From NCBI GenBank assembly GCA_934133005.1, contig CAKPAI010000002.1:1-64000 (forward strand): DNA of 64,000 nucleotides, written 5' to 3'. This document shows, piece by piece, positions 52,045 through 62,229 of this stretch. The position numbers were made by a program, and so were the translations under genes. The notes below the pieces were generated by a model that saw nothing but the letters and a program-made list of their open reading frames with translations, made no database searches and was not told where the DNA came from. Origin of the DNA: an uncultured Clostridia bacterium (GTDB taxonomy: Bacteria; Bacillota; Clostridia; TANB77; CAG-508). Positions within the stretch are counted from its first letter, which is position 1. The number at the start of each line of letters is the position of its first letter.

Positions 52045-52066
52045 AATACTATTATATATAAAAAAA

Positions 52067-52143
52067 TGGCGACCTGGAACGGGCTCGAACCGTCGACCTC
52101 TAGCGTGACAGGCTAGCGTTCTAACCAACTGAACTACCAGGCC
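52067..52143 (-). tRNA. tRNA-Asp (anticodon GTC)
   Basis: GGCCTGG acceptor; anticodon stem CTAGC/GCTAG around CTGTCAC (anticodon GTC); CCA encoded. Confidence 0.96.
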
Positions 52144-52152
52144 GTAAAAAAA

Positions 52153-52228
52153 TGGTGGTCGCTATAGGGCTCGAACCTATGACCCCCTGCTTGTAAGGCA
52201 GATGCTCTCCCAGCTGAGCTAAGCGACC
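52153..52228 (-). tRNA. tRNA-Val (anticodon TAC)
   Basis: GGTCGCT acceptor; anticodon loop CTTACAA (anticodon TAC); T-arm GGTTCGAGCCC; CCA encoded. First of the Val-Asp-Phe cluster. Confidence 0.96.
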
Positions 52229-52249
52229 ATTTCTTCTTTCGACTCTGTT

Positions 52250-52278
52250 AGTATACTAAATATTATTATTTTTGTCAA
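52250..52278 (-). promoter_or_regulatory. Promoter of the tRNA-Val/Asp/Phe cluster
   Basis: Consensus TTGACA (52273-52278), 17-base spacer, TATACT (52250-52255) on the minus strand, 21 bases before tRNA-Val. The rest of the spacer up to spoIVB (52279-52448) is AT-rich without another feature. Confidence 0.85.
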
Positions 52279-52448
52279 TACTTATTTTAAATTTTTTTAA
52301 TTTTTTTGACTAATATTTTTTATACCTAAAAGTCTTTTTTTACAACTTGTTTTGAATTATATCACATATTTTTTAATATTTCCACTATTTTTCATATTTT
52401 TCTTAGTTTTTTTATATTTTTCTTCTTACTAATATGTATCAAGAAGCT

Positions 52449-53678
52449 TTAATTAGCTTCTCTCATTTTCTTTATTAAAATATCACCAAACACGCCATAA
52501 CCTTCTGACGGATCATTAACTAATACACTTGTTATTGCCCCTATAAATTTTCCATTTTGAATTATTGGCGAGCCACTCATTCCCTGAATTATTCCTCCAG
52601 TTTTTTCTATTAATTCATTATCAGTAACTTTTATTAGCATACTTTTATTATTCTCATTATTATTTATATATATTTTTTCTATTTTTATTGTATATTCTTT
52701 TACTTCTTTATTATCTAATTGGCATAGTATTGTAGCACTTCCTTCTTTTATTTCATCTCTATTTGCAACTTCCATTTCATTATTAAAATACCCTATTATT
52801 GCAGATTTATTTGTTACTGTTCCATACACACCAAATGTTGTATTTTTTTCTACTTTACCTATTGTATCACCGTTTTCAATAGTTCCTAATATTTCCCCAG
52901 GCTTTCCTTTACTTCCTTTGACTATAGAAATTACATTTGCAGTTGTTAATTCTCCATTTGAGATGTTTACGACGTTACCTGTATCTATATCTGTTATTCC
53001 ATGACCTAATGTCATAAACTTATTTGTAGATGGCTCATAAAAAGTAGCTGTCCCAACTCCTGCTTGCGTATCTCTTACCCATAATCCTATCTTGTACATA
53101 TTTTCTGATTTCACTGGAGTTATATTTGCATAGTTTATTTCGTCATTCTTTAAATAACCTATATTTACTTTTTCCCCATTACATTCACTTAGTTTCTCCA
53201 TTAATTCATTTGTATTTTCTACATTTTCTCCATTTATAGAAACAATACAATCTCCTTCTTCTATTCCAGTATTTTCATATGGCTTCGTTTTTTTGCCGTT
53301 TTCGTCATTTATTTGTGACATTCCAACAACCAAAACACCTTTTGTATATAATTTCATTCCAATTACATTCCCCAATGGAATTACCGTTGTTTTCTCTATT
53401 ACATCAATACTTATATTTTTTACTGGTATCTTGTTAAATAGGTTTAAACTTGCTATTTTAGTACCTGTACTCGCATATATACTTTGTCCAAACATACTTG
53501 ACACTTGCGTAGCTTTTTTATTTTCTTTAAATCCAATATTTATTCCATGAATTGTTTTTATTTTTGGTTCTTCTCCCTTAAAAATAACAATATTATTAGG
53601 AAAAGAAATAATAGCGCAACAATAAATATAAATAATTAACAAAAAAATGGTTAAACTTATTTTGTAAATTTTTTTAAT
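52449..53678 (-). CDS. spoIVB: SpoIVB peptidase (S55), apparent AUU start
   Basis: Forespore-secreted serine protease that triggers pro-sigma-K processing. With the start proposed here it has 409 residues: a signal/anchor (KKIYKISLTIFLLIIYIYCC), a PDZ domain (GIEEGDCIVSINGENVENTNELMEKL) and the S55 domain (GVGTATFYEPSTNKFMTLGHGITDIDTG, with the catalytic His, and GMSGSPIIQNGKFIGAITSV, with the catalytic Ser). GGAGGTGAT precedes ATT at 53678, which opens the expected (M)KKIYKIS signal sequence. The only other start in the membrane segment is a TTG at 53642 that would cut off the basic end of the signal and has no ribosome site. Confidence 0.85.
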   Translation of the reverse strand: MKKIYKISLTIFLLIIYIYCCAIISFPNNIVIFKGEEPKIKTIHGINIGFKENKKATQVSSMFGQSIYASTGTKIASLNLFNKIPVKNISIDVIEKTTVIPLGNVIGMKLYTKGVLVVGMSQINDENGKKTKPYENTGIEEGDCIVSINGENVENTNELMEKLSECNGEKVNIGYLKNDEINYANITPVKSENMYKIGLWVRDTQAGVGTATFYEPSTNKFMTLGHGITDIDTGNVVNISNGELTTANVISIVKGSKGKPGEILGTIENGDTIGKVEKNTTFGVYGTVTNKSAIIGYFNNEMEVANRDEIKEGSATILCQLDNKEVKEYTIKIEKIYINNNENNKSMLIKVTDNELIEKTGGIIQGMSGSPIIQNGKFIGAITSVLVNDPSEGYGVFGDILIKKMREAN

Positions 53679-53848
53679 TTTTCTATCACCTCCATTTTTT
53701 ATTCTTTAAATGATTTAATTTTTGTAAAAAAGCATTAAAAAATAGCAAATAAATTTTTTAAAATTTATCTGCTATTATAATAACCATTTATATTTTATTT
53801 AAACTGTATGAATTTTCTTTTTTCATTTTTTGCTATTTTTGTAAAAAT

Positions 53849-54631
53849 TTACTTTGATGACGAATTGCTACTATTGTATTGTTGCATTAGCCATGTGTAA
53901 TAGTCAAATGTATTTACAGTTTCTGGTTCACCATAATCTACTCCATAAGTTTCTACTCTTATTGATTTTATTACTGGAGCATTCACTGGTGTAGATGCCT
54001 CGCTGTTTTCATCCTCTGCTGGTTTTACTTCAGTTTCAGCAATTTTATCAACAACTTCTAATCCTTCTATTACTTTACCAAATCCTGCATATAATCCATT
54101 TAAGTTCATATTATCTTTTTGCATTATAAAAAATTGAGAGCCTGCAGAATTATATCCTGTAGTTGTTAGAGATGAACTTAAACTACTATAATCTGAACGA
54201 GCCATCGCAATAACGCCTCTTTCAAATTTTAATGTATTTTTTGTATAATCATTTGCTATAAATTCACCTTTTATTGCATATTCTTTATCATTATTTCCTG
54301 ATACGTCTTTTATGTCACTAAGTGATGGAGTTCCCGTTCCATCTCCGCTTTTATCTCCACCTTGAATCATAAAATCTTTCACAATTCTATGAAATGTTAA
54401 ATTATCATAGAATCCTCTATTCGCAAGTGTTATAAAATTTGCTACTGTATTAGGAGCCATATCTGGATATAGTTCAACTTTTATAGTTCCGTAATCCTCA
54501 ACTTCTATTGTTGCTACTGGATTTTGAACATTTCTAGTACCCTTTAAATAATATCCATAACCCACTCCTGCAATTCCTCCAATTGCAGCAATTATTAAAA
54601 TAACCAATATTATTTTCCAAAAAATTTTCAT
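53849..54631 (-). CDS. Membrane-anchored peptidyl-prolyl isomerase (cyclophilin)
   Basis: Extracytoplasmic foldase. The 260-residue protein has an N-terminal anchor (FWKIILVILIIAAIGGIAGVGYGYYL) without a lipobox. The cyclophilin domain follows, with YPDMAPNTVANFITLANRGFYDNLTFHRIVKDFMIQGGDKSGDGTG, RGVIAMAR, GSQFFIM and GLYAGFGKVIEG. An insertion of about 25 residues follows the GTGTPSL segment. Ends in a Ser/Asn tail. Monocistronic by spacing. Confidence 0.92.
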   Translation of the reverse strand: MKIFWKIILVILIIAAIGGIAGVGYGYYLKGTRNVQNPVATIEVEDYGTIKVELYPDMAPNTVANFITLANRGFYDNLTFHRIVKDFMIQGGDKSGDGTGTPSLSDIKDVSGNNDKEYAIKGEFIANDYTKNTLKFERGVIAMARSDYSSLSSSLTTTGYNSAGSQFFIMQKDNMNLNGLYAGFGKVIEGLEVVDKIAETEVKPAEDENSEASTPVNAPVIKSIRVETYGVDYGEPETVNTFDYYTWLMQQYNSSNSSSK

Positions 54632-54716
54632 GTTTTTCTCTTCCTTTATAAATAAATTTCCCTATCTATTTTCTTTTGCATTATTTTTATACCATTTTTA
54701 TATAATTTTGTCAATT

Positions 54717-55787
54717 CTAAATCTCATTATCAAACACAAATTGTTCTTGCATTCTTCTTAATGATTGTTTTATTGTTCTTGCTCTTACTTCTCCTATTCC
54801 ATCAACTTCATCAAGCCTTGGAATGTCAGCCGCAAGTATATGTTGAAACGATTTAAATGATTTTACTAGATTTTCCACAATACTACTTGGCATTCTTGGT
54901 ATTTTATTTAATACTCTATATCCTTTAGTAAATACACCTACCTCATCATAATTATCAAAATCTTGGTAACCTAATAACTTTGCTATAATTTGAGATTTCA
55001 TTAAATCATCATATGATAATTTTTTTATTTCACTTAACACATTTTCGGCAGAGCGGTTCTTTTTTTCTACCATATAATCTTTTACCATCAAAAGTTCTTC
55101 TTCTTCTAAATCACCTATAAGCTCTTCTAATTGTAACTCTAGTAATCTTCCATCTTCTCCTAATTCATATATTGCTCTTTGTACTTCATCTGCAACATTC
55201 ATAACCATCTCTGCTCTTTGAATACATACTATTACATTTTCTAATGTTACTATATCATTAAATTCATATTCATTTAATAAGTTAAGCTTATTATCAAACA
55301 CTTTCATATATTTTTCAGCTGTTTGCAAAGCTTGGTTTGCCTTTGTTATAACTTTTGAAGTGTCTTCTAACACATATCTATAGTTGCCTTTAAATATAGT
55401 TATTATATTTCTTCTTTGTGAAATACTTATTACTAGATCTTTTGTCTGTTTTGCTGTACGTTCAGCAGTCCTATGTCTTGTTCCTGTTTCAACTGTCTCA
55501 ATTGATGGATCTGGGATTAATTGTGTATTAGCAAATAAAATCTTTTTTAAATCCGAACTAATTATTATAGCTCCATCCATTTTTGCAAGTTCATATAATC
55601 GTGCTGGTGAATATTCTACATCTAAATAAAATCCTCCATCAGCAATTTTCATTACTTCTTCGCCATCTCCAACAACAATGAGTCCTCCTGTTTTTGCTTT
55701 TAATATGTTTTCTAGTCCTTCTCTTATAGCTGTTCCTGGAGCTATTATCTTCAAAACTTCTAAAATTTCATTATTAACAACTGCCAT
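54717..55787 (-). CDS. disA: DNA-integrity scanning diadenylate cyclase DisA
   Basis: Soluble octameric c-di-AMP synthase that scans DNA and delays sporulation on damage. The 356-residue protein has the catalytic domain with DGAIIISSDLKKILFANTQLIPDPSIETVETGTRHRTAERTA, a helical middle, and C-terminal helix-hairpin-helix DNA-binding (IPRLDEVDGIGEVRARTIKQSLRRMQEQF). Directly downstream of radA (18 bases), the conserved Firmicute arrangement. Confidence 0.96.
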   Translation of the reverse strand: MAVVNNEILEVLKIIAPGTAIREGLENILKAKTGGLIVVGDGEEVMKIADGGFYLDVEYSPARLYELAKMDGAIIISSDLKKILFANTQLIPDPSIETVETGTRHRTAERTAKQTKDLVISISQRRNIITIFKGNYRYVLEDTSKVITKANQALQTAEKYMKVFDNKLNLLNEYEFNDIVTLENVIVCIQRAEMVMNVADEVQRAIYELGEDGRLLELQLEELIGDLEEEELLMVKDYMVEKKNRSAENVLSEIKKLSYDDLMKSQIIAKLLGYQDFDNYDEVGVFTKGYRVLNKIPRMPSSIVENLVKSFKSFQHILAADIPRLDEVDGIGEVRARTIKQSLRRMQEQFVFDNEI

Positions 55788-55805
55788 ACCGTTTCTCCTA
55801 ATTAT

Positions 55806-57176
55806 CTAATTATTATTTAATCCAGACTTTTGAATTGCTTCTCTTACGTTTTTCACTCCTATTATATCCATTTTATATGTATCTCTCAACATTTTTTTGT
55901 TATTTTCTGGAATTATGCAAGTTTTAAATCCCATCTTTTCCGCTTCTTTTAATCTCTTTTCTATCATATTTACTGCTCTTACTTCTCCTGTAAGTCCAAC
56001 TTCTCCTATAGCAACTAAATCTTTTGAAATTGGTATATTTCTAAAACTTGATGCTACTACTAGAATAGTTCCTAAATCCACTGCCGGTTCTATTAGTCTT
56101 ATTCCACTTACTACATTTAAGTATACATCTTGTGAACCTAGTGGAATACTTGCTTTCTTTTCAAGTACTGCAATAAGCATAGTTAATCTATTATAGTCTA
56201 TACCATTTGCAGTTCTTCTTGGCATACCATACACACTTGGTGTAGTTAATGCTTGTAATTCTATAAGCAGTGGTCTTGTTCCCTCCATACTAGCTACAAC
56301 AATTGAACCTGCTGGATTATCAGTTCTGTCTGAAATAAGTATTTGTGATGGATTTTTTATTTCTACCATTCCCTCATTTTTCATCTCAAACATTCCAACT
56401 TCATTTGTTGAGCCAAACCTATTTTTTACGCTTCTTAATATTCTATATGAAAAATATCTTTCTCCTTCCAAGTATAAAACAGTATCAACCATGTGTTCTA
56501 AAACTCTAGGTCCTGCTATATTTCCATCTTTAGTAACATGTCCTATAATGATTGTCGTTATATTATGGCCTTTACTTATTCTCATTATCCTTGCAGTTAT
56601 TTCTCTTACTTGACTTACCGTTCCTGCAGCAGATGTTATTTCTTCAGAATACATCGTTTGTATTGAATCTATTATTACAAGTTTAGGATTCATTGCCAAA
56701 ATTGTTTCTTCAATTACATCTATATCAGTTTCACCTAAGAACATAATATTGGTATTTTTTATGCCTAACCTATCAGCTCTTATTTTTACTTGTTCTGCTG
56801 ATTCTTCTCCAGATACATATAATACCTTACCTGTACCTGTTATTTTATCACATAACTCTAAAATAAGTGTTGACTTTCCAATTCCTGGTTCTCCTCCTAA
56901 AAGCACTAGCGAGCCATTAACAATTCCTCCTCCTAGTACTCTATTTAATTCTCCAATTCCAGTATCTGTCCTAGACTCATTTTTTCCAATTACATTATCT
57001 AATATTTGTGGTGAAATTTTTTCTTTAGTACCTTTACTTGAAATAGAAGATTTAGTCTCTACTACTTTTTGTTCAAAAAATGTATTCCACGCTCCACAAG
57101 CAGGACATCTCCCTAGCCATTTAGGTGATTCATATCCACAATCATTACACACAAATACTGTTTTTGCTTTTGCCAT
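55806..57176 (-). CDS. radA: DNA repair protein RadA
   Basis: RecA-like helicase/ATPase for recombination intermediates. The 456-residue protein has an N-terminal zinc ribbon (FVCNDCGYESPKWLGRCPACG), Walker A LGGEPGIGKSTLILEL, the RadA-specific KNRFGSTNEVGMFEM motif, and a Lon-like C-terminal domain (SIPLGSQDVYLNVVSGIRLIEPAVDLGT). Followed by disA. Confidence 0.96.
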   Translation of the reverse strand: MAKAKTVFVCNDCGYESPKWLGRCPACGAWNTFFEQKVVETKSSISSKGTKEKISPQILDNVIGKNESRTDTGIGELNRVLGGGIVNGSLVLLGGEPGIGKSTLILELCDKITGTGKVLYVSGEESAEQVKIRADRLGIKNTNIMFLGETDIDVIEETILAMNPKLVIIDSIQTMYSEEITSAAGTVSQVREITARIMRISKGHNITTIIIGHVTKDGNIAGPRVLEHMVDTVLYLEGERYFSYRILRSVKNRFGSTNEVGMFEMKNEGMVEIKNPSQILISDRTDNPAGSIVVASMEGTRPLLIELQALTTPSVYGMPRRTANGIDYNRLTMLIAVLEKKASIPLGSQDVYLNVVSGIRLIEPAVDLGTILVVASSFRNIPISKDLVAIGEVGLTGEVRAVNMIEKRLKEAEKMGFKTCIIPENNKKMLRDTYKMDIIGVKNVREAIQKSGLNNN

Positions 57177-57214
57177 ATCTAGTAAATCTTCTCCTTTACG
57201 CTTTTGTAATTCTT

Positions 57215-58564
57215 TTACATTTCACAAATTAAATCATAGTCTTTAACATCTATAATATTAGCTTTTATATATTCTCCAATAAGATCTCTATTAACTATCT
57301 CATTTTTTATTTTTATATATGCTAAGCCGTCTATTTCTGGAACATCCATATAAGTTCTTCCAACATAGTATTTATCATCACTGGTTATTCCCTCTACTAA
57401 CACTTCTACATTTTTTCCAATAAGTTTTTCCTCATTCTCTTTTGAAATTTCTTTTTGTAGTTTCATTATTTTATTAAATCTTGCTTTCTTTGTCATTGGA
57501 TGCACTTGATTTTTGAAATTTGCTGCAGGAGTATTTTCTTCTTTAGAATACATAAAAGCTCCTAACTTGTCAAACTTCGTTTCTTTTACAAAATTATATA
57601 ATTCATCAAAGTCAGCTTGTTCTTCACCAGGAAATCCAACCATAAGTGTGGTTCTTATTACTACTCCAGGTATTTCTTGTCTTAGTTTTGATATTTTCTC
57701 TTTTATGCTAATACTAGTAGTTTTTCTATTCATTATTTTTAAAATTTTATCCGATATATGCTGAATTGGTATATCAAAATATTTACATATCTTGTCATTA
57801 TTCTTTACAACGTCTATAAGTTCATCTGTTATATCCTCTGGATAACAATATAAAAATCTTATCCACTTTAAATCTTTAATGTTACATAAGTCTTGCAATA
57901 GATTTGCAAGCATTGATTTCCCATAAATATCTTTTCCATACTTTGATGTATCTTGTGCTATTATTATTAATTCTCTTCTTCCACTTTCTACTAATTTTTT
58001 AGCTTCTTCAAGAATGTCCTCCATTCTTCTGCTAACAAAAGAACCTCTTATATTAGGTATTGCACAATATGTGCATCTATTACTACATCCTTCTGCAATT
58101 CTTAAATATGCATAATTCTTTCCTGTTGTAACCACTCTATTCATAAAATCAAGGTTTGTAGATTTAGTTTTTTCTTCAACATCATATTGAGCATATATTC
58201 TTTCTAGCACATTTGCAAATATTTCTGCTGATTTTCCTTTTTCTTCAGCATAGTCACTATATTTTAAAAATATATCTACTTCAGGCATTGCTTTTTCTAA
58301 TTCATCTTTATATCTTTCAACTAAACATCCTGTTGCGACAAGTATTTTACATTTTCCAGTTTTTTTATATTCAGCCATTTCTAAAATTGTATTTATAGCT
58401 TCTTCTTTTGCAGATTCTATAAATCCACATGTATTTACAACTATTATATCCGCTTCTGCTGGATTATTTACAACTTCAAATCTATTAGATTTAAATACTC
58501 CTATCATCATTTCTGTATCAACTAAATTCTTGCTACATCCCAGCGATACAAATCCTACTTTCAT
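57215..58564 (-). CDS. rimO: Ribosomal protein S12 methylthiotransferase RimO
   Basis: Radical-SAM enzyme that methylthiolates the conserved aspartate of ribosomal protein S12. The 449-residue protein has the RimO-type start VGFVSLGCSKNLVDTEMMIG, VNTCGFIESAKEEAINTI, and the radical-SAM site IAEGCSNRCTYCAIPNIRGSFVSRRMEDI. TRAM at the end. Third methylthiotransferase in the window. AAAGGAAAA precedes the ATG. Between dnaE and radA in one operon. Confidence 0.95.
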   Translation of the reverse strand: MKVGFVSLGCSKNLVDTEMMIGVFKSNRFEVVNNPAEADIIVVNTCGFIESAKEEAINTILEMAEYKKTGKCKILVATGCLVERYKDELEKAMPEVDIFLKYSDYAEEKGKSAEIFANVLERIYAQYDVEEKTKSTNLDFMNRVVTTGKNYAYLRIAEGCSNRCTYCAIPNIRGSFVSRRMEDILEEAKKLVESGRRELIIIAQDTSKYGKDIYGKSMLANLLQDLCNIKDLKWIRFLYCYPEDITDELIDVVKNNDKICKYFDIPIQHISDKILKIMNRKTTSISIKEKISKLRQEIPGVVIRTTLMVGFPGEEQADFDELYNFVKETKFDKLGAFMYSKEENTPAANFKNQVHPMTKKARFNKIMKLQKEISKENEEKLIGKNVEVLVEGITSDDKYYVGRTYMDVPEIDGLAYIKIKNEIVNRDLIGEYIKANIIDVKDYDLICEM

Positions 58565-58596
58565 TTTTTATTTTCCTTTCCATTTTGCCATTACTT

Positions 58597-61500
58597 TTAT
58601 TCTTCTTTAATTAAAGCGTTCTTTTCTCCCACAATCTCTTGTATCTCTTTTAATATTTTTTCATCTATAAGTAAACCACCTGCAGGTGCTTTTTTATCAC
58701 CATTTATTATTTCAACTTGAATATTGTTAGAATCTCCACAAAAGAATTTTAATGTTCCTCTTAATTTTTCTTTGCCTTCTTCATCTAAATCTTCTATACT
58801 TATATTTAGTACTTTCTTTTTTTCATTTGCCAATTTCTTTATAGAATTTGCTATAATACTAGGCTTGTCATCTTCTCTTATACTTAATCTACCTTCTACT
58901 AACACTATATTTTCATTTATAAGTTCATTTGAGGATGCTAAATAGCAATTTTCAAAAGCAATTACTTCGGCAGTTCCATATAAGTCTTCTATTGTTATAA
59001 AAGCCATTATTTTATTATTCTTAGTATATTTTTTCTTAATGTCTGATATTATTCCTGCTAATTTCACATTTTGTCCGTCTTTATAATTTCCATAATTTGC
59101 TTTTAGTTCTGGATATTCTGGATCTTCTTCAGACATTGAAGCTAAATCATTTACTGTTTTCATTATATTGGTATTTATTGTTGCTTGTTTTAAAATTAAT
59201 TCTCTATATTTTGCTAATGGATGCCCAGATAAATATATTCCAAGCATTTCTTTTTCCATTGAAAGAAGTTCTTGTTCAGAATATTCTTTCAATGTTGTAA
59301 AATTGTATTTTAATTTTTCAATTTTTTCTTCTTCATCAGTACTTGCTCCAAAATCAAACATCGATACCTGACCTTGTATACTTTTCTTCGATGCTCCATT
59401 TATTGTATCTATTATATCTTCAAATGATGACATAAGTGTACTTCTAGTTTGTTCAAAATCATCAAAAGCTCCAGCTTTTATTAAGCTTTCAATACACTTT
59501 TTATTTACAGCTTCCCCTTCCATTCTTTCACAAAAATCAGTAAAGCTCTTATATTCTCCATTTTCTTCTCTATTTTTTACAATAGTATCAACTGCTGCTA
59601 TTCCAACATTTTTTATACTGCCTAAGCCAAATCTTATTTTATCATTTTCTACTGTAAATTTTGTATAACTTTTGTTTATATCTGGTTTTAATATATCAAT
59701 TTGTAATCTTCTACATTCATCAATATACTCTGGAATTTTATCTAAATTTCCTAAAAAGCTGTTAAGCATTGCTGCCATAAACTCAGTTGGATAGTAACAT
59801 TTTAAATATGCAGTTCTATATGCTACTACGGCATAGCATGCAGCATGTGACTTATTAAATGCATACTTAGCAAACTCCGACATTTCATCAAATATTTTAT
59901 TAGCTGATTTTTCATCAATTCCATTTCTAACACATCCTGGAATTATAATATCTCCATTTTCATCAACTTGTCCATGAATAAAAATTTCTCTTTCTTTTGC
60001 CATTACATCTAGCTTCTTCTTACCCATTGCACGTCTAACTAAATCGGCTCTTCCTAGTGAATATCCTGCAAGTTCACGTACTATTTGCATAACTTGTTCT
60101 TGATATACCATGCATCCATATGTTACTTTTAATATTGGCTTTAACGCATCATGTGTATATACTGCATGTTCTTGGTCTTTTTTATTTGCAATATATCTTG
60201 GAATTTGATCCATTGGTCCTGGTCTATATAAAGAAACTCCAGCTATAATATCTTCCAAACAATCTGGCTTTAATTCCTTCATGAAGTTCGTCATTCCTTG
60301 ACTTTCAAATTGGAATATTCCCATAGAGTTTCCTTCTTGCCATTGTTTGAATACTTTTGGGTCATTCATCTTATCTTTTGAAAAATCTATTTCTATACCC
60401 TTATTTTCTTTTACCATATTAATTGTATCTTGTATAACAGTTAGTGTTCTTAATCCTAAAAAGTCCATTTTTAATAGACCTAATTCTTCAAGTGTAGTCA
60501 TTATATACTGAGTTGATATCATTCCGTCTCTAACATATAATGGAACATAACTTACAACCGGATCTTTTGTTATAACTATTCCACAAGCATGTGTTGAAGC
60601 CTGTCTTGGCATTCCCTCTAGAGCCATTGCTATATCCAATAGTTTCTTAGTTTCCGGATTTTGGTCATATTCATCTTTTAACTCTTTATTTATCTCTAAC
60701 GCTTTTTTTATTGTTATATGGATTTCATTTGGTATCATTTTTGCAAGTTTATCTGCTATAGCATATGGCATATCTAGCACTCTTGCAACATCTCTAATTA
60801 CCATTTTAGCAGCCATTGTTCCAAATGTAATTATTTGTGAAACATGATCTTGTCCATATTTTCTTGAAACATAGTCTATTACTTCTTGTCTTCTTTCATA
60901 GCAAAAGTCAACATCAAAATCAGGCATACTAATTCTTTCAGGATTTAAAAATCTTTCAAAAAGTAATGCATATTTTATGGGGTCTATATCAGTTATCTCT
61001 ATGGCATATGCGACAATTGAACCTGCTCCGGATCCTCTACCTGGTCCAACTGGTATACCTTGAGTTTTTGCATAGTGAATATAATCCCATACAATTAAGA
61101 AATAATCTACATAGCCCATTTTTTTAATTACACCAAGTTCATAGTTTTTTCTATCAATTATTTCTTGTGAAGGACTTTCTCCATATCTATTTTTTATTCC
61201 ATCATTACAAAGCTTTTCAAGATAATCATAGTGAGTTGCAAATTCTTCTGGTACATCATAATTAGGAAGTATTGTATGACCAAATTCAAATGTAACATTA
61301 CATTTTTCTGCAATTTTTACTGTATTTTCTATTGCTTCAGGAATATTCGAAAAAAACTCAGACATTTCTTCTGGTGACTTTATATATAATTCATCAGTTT
61401 CAAATTTCATTCTGTCTTCGTCAGTTATCTTTTTGCCAGTTTGAATACATAATAATATTTCATGATTATATGCATCTTCTTTTCTTAAATAATGTGAATC

Positions 61501-62112
61501 ATTAGTTGCAACAAGTGGAATATTTAACTTTCTTGATAACTCTACTAATTTTTGATTAACTAATACTTGTTCTTTTATACCATTATTTTGTACTTCTAAA
61601 TAATAATCTTCACCAAATATATTTTTGAACCACATGGCAACTTTTTCTGCTTCTTCCATGTCTCCTTTTAATATTGCTTGTGGTACTTCACCTGCTAAAC
61701 ATGCACTACAACAAATTATTCCTTCATGATATTTCTCCAATAGTTCTTTATCAATTCTTGGTTTATAATAAAATCCTTCTGTAAATCCGGCAGACACTAT
61801 TTTTGTTAAGTTTTTATATCCATCATTATCTTTTGCTAGTAATATTAAATGATTATATTTGCTATCTAGTACTGGATCTTTATCAGTTCTTTTTCTAGGC
61901 GCTACATATACTTCACAACCAATAATAGGTTTGATTCCATTTGCTAAGCATGCTTTATAGAAGTCAATTACACCAAACATGACTCCGTGGTCTGTTATAG
62001 CCATTGCCTTCATTCCTAATTCTTTTGCTCTTACTGGCAAATCCTTTATTCTATTTGCGCCATCTAATAGGCTAAATTCACTATGGACATGCAAATGTAC
62101 AAACTCTGACAT
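58597..62112 (-). CDS. dnaE: DNA polymerase III alpha subunit DnaE
   Basis: C-family replicative polymerase. The 1171-residue protein has an N-terminal PHP domain (FVHLHVHSEFSLLDGANRIKDL), the palm with PGRGSGAGSIVAYAIEITDIDP and the catalytic aspartates in ISMPDFDVDFCYERR. Fingers (GIFQFESQGMTNFMKELKPDCLEDI) follow, then a helix-hairpin-helix and a C-terminal OB domain (VKLAGIISDIKKKYTKNNKIMAFITIEDLYGTAEVIAF). No exonuclease insertion, so it is DnaE rather than PolC. TGGAGG lies before the ATG. Confidence 0.97.
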   Translation of the reverse strand: MSEFVHLHVHSEFSLLDGANRIKDLPVRAKELGMKAMAITDHGVMFGVIDFYKACLANGIKPIIGCEVYVAPRKRTDKDPVLDSKYNHLILLAKDNDGYKNLTKIVSAGFTEGFYYKPRIDKELLEKYHEGIICCSACLAGEVPQAILKGDMEEAEKVAMWFKNIFGEDYYLEVQNNGIKEQVLVNQKLVELSRKLNIPLVATNDSHYLRKEDAYNHEILLCIQTGKKITDEDRMKFETDELYIKSPEEMSEFFSNIPEAIENTVKIAEKCNVTFEFGHTILPNYDVPEEFATHYDYLEKLCNDGIKNRYGESPSQEIIDRKNYELGVIKKMGYVDYFLIVWDYIHYAKTQGIPVGPGRGSGAGSIVAYAIEITDIDPIKYALLFERFLNPERISMPDFDVDFCYERRQEVIDYVSRKYGQDHVSQIITFGTMAAKMVIRDVARVLDMPYAIADKLAKMIPNEIHITIKKALEINKELKDEYDQNPETKKLLDIAMALEGMPRQASTHACGIVITKDPVVSYVPLYVRDGMISTQYIMTTLEELGLLKMDFLGLRTLTVIQDTINMVKENKGIEIDFSKDKMNDPKVFKQWQEGNSMGIFQFESQGMTNFMKELKPDCLEDIIAGVSLYRPGPMDQIPRYIANKKDQEHAVYTHDALKPILKVTYGCMVYQEQVMQIVRELAGYSLGRADLVRRAMGKKKLDVMAKEREIFIHGQVDENGDIIIPGCVRNGIDEKSANKIFDEMSEFAKYAFNKSHAACYAVVAYRTAYLKCYYPTEFMAAMLNSFLGNLDKIPEYIDECRRLQIDILKPDINKSYTKFTVENDKIRFGLGSIKNVGIAAVDTIVKNREENGEYKSFTDFCERMEGEAVNKKCIESLIKAGAFDDFEQTRSTLMSSFEDIIDTINGASKKSIQGQVSMFDFGASTDEEEKIEKLKYNFTTLKEYSEQELLSMEKEMLGIYLSGHPLAKYRELILKQATINTNIMKTVNDLASMSEEDPEYPELKANYGNYKDGQNVKLAGIISDIKKKYTKNNKIMAFITIEDLYGTAEVIAFENCYLASSNELINENIVLVEGRLSIREDDKPSIIANSIKKLANEKKKVLNISIEDLDEEGKEKLRGTLKFFCGDSNNIQVEIINGDKKAPAGGLLIDEKILKEIQEIVGEKNALIKEE

Positions 62113-62182
62113 GATAAATCCTCCAAACGCTGTTTCTTACAATACACTTTATCCCTCTATATAAGTGTAAAAATCTTTTGTT

Positions 62183-62211
62183 ATTTTATCATTTTCATAT
62201 TGTTTTTTCAA
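62183..62211 (-). promoter_or_regulatory. Promoter of dnaE-rimO-radA-disA
   Basis: Minus strand TTGAAA (62206-62211), 17-base spacer, TAAAAT (62183-62188). Confidence 0.7.
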
Positions 62212-62229
62212 TATTATACATTCTATTCT

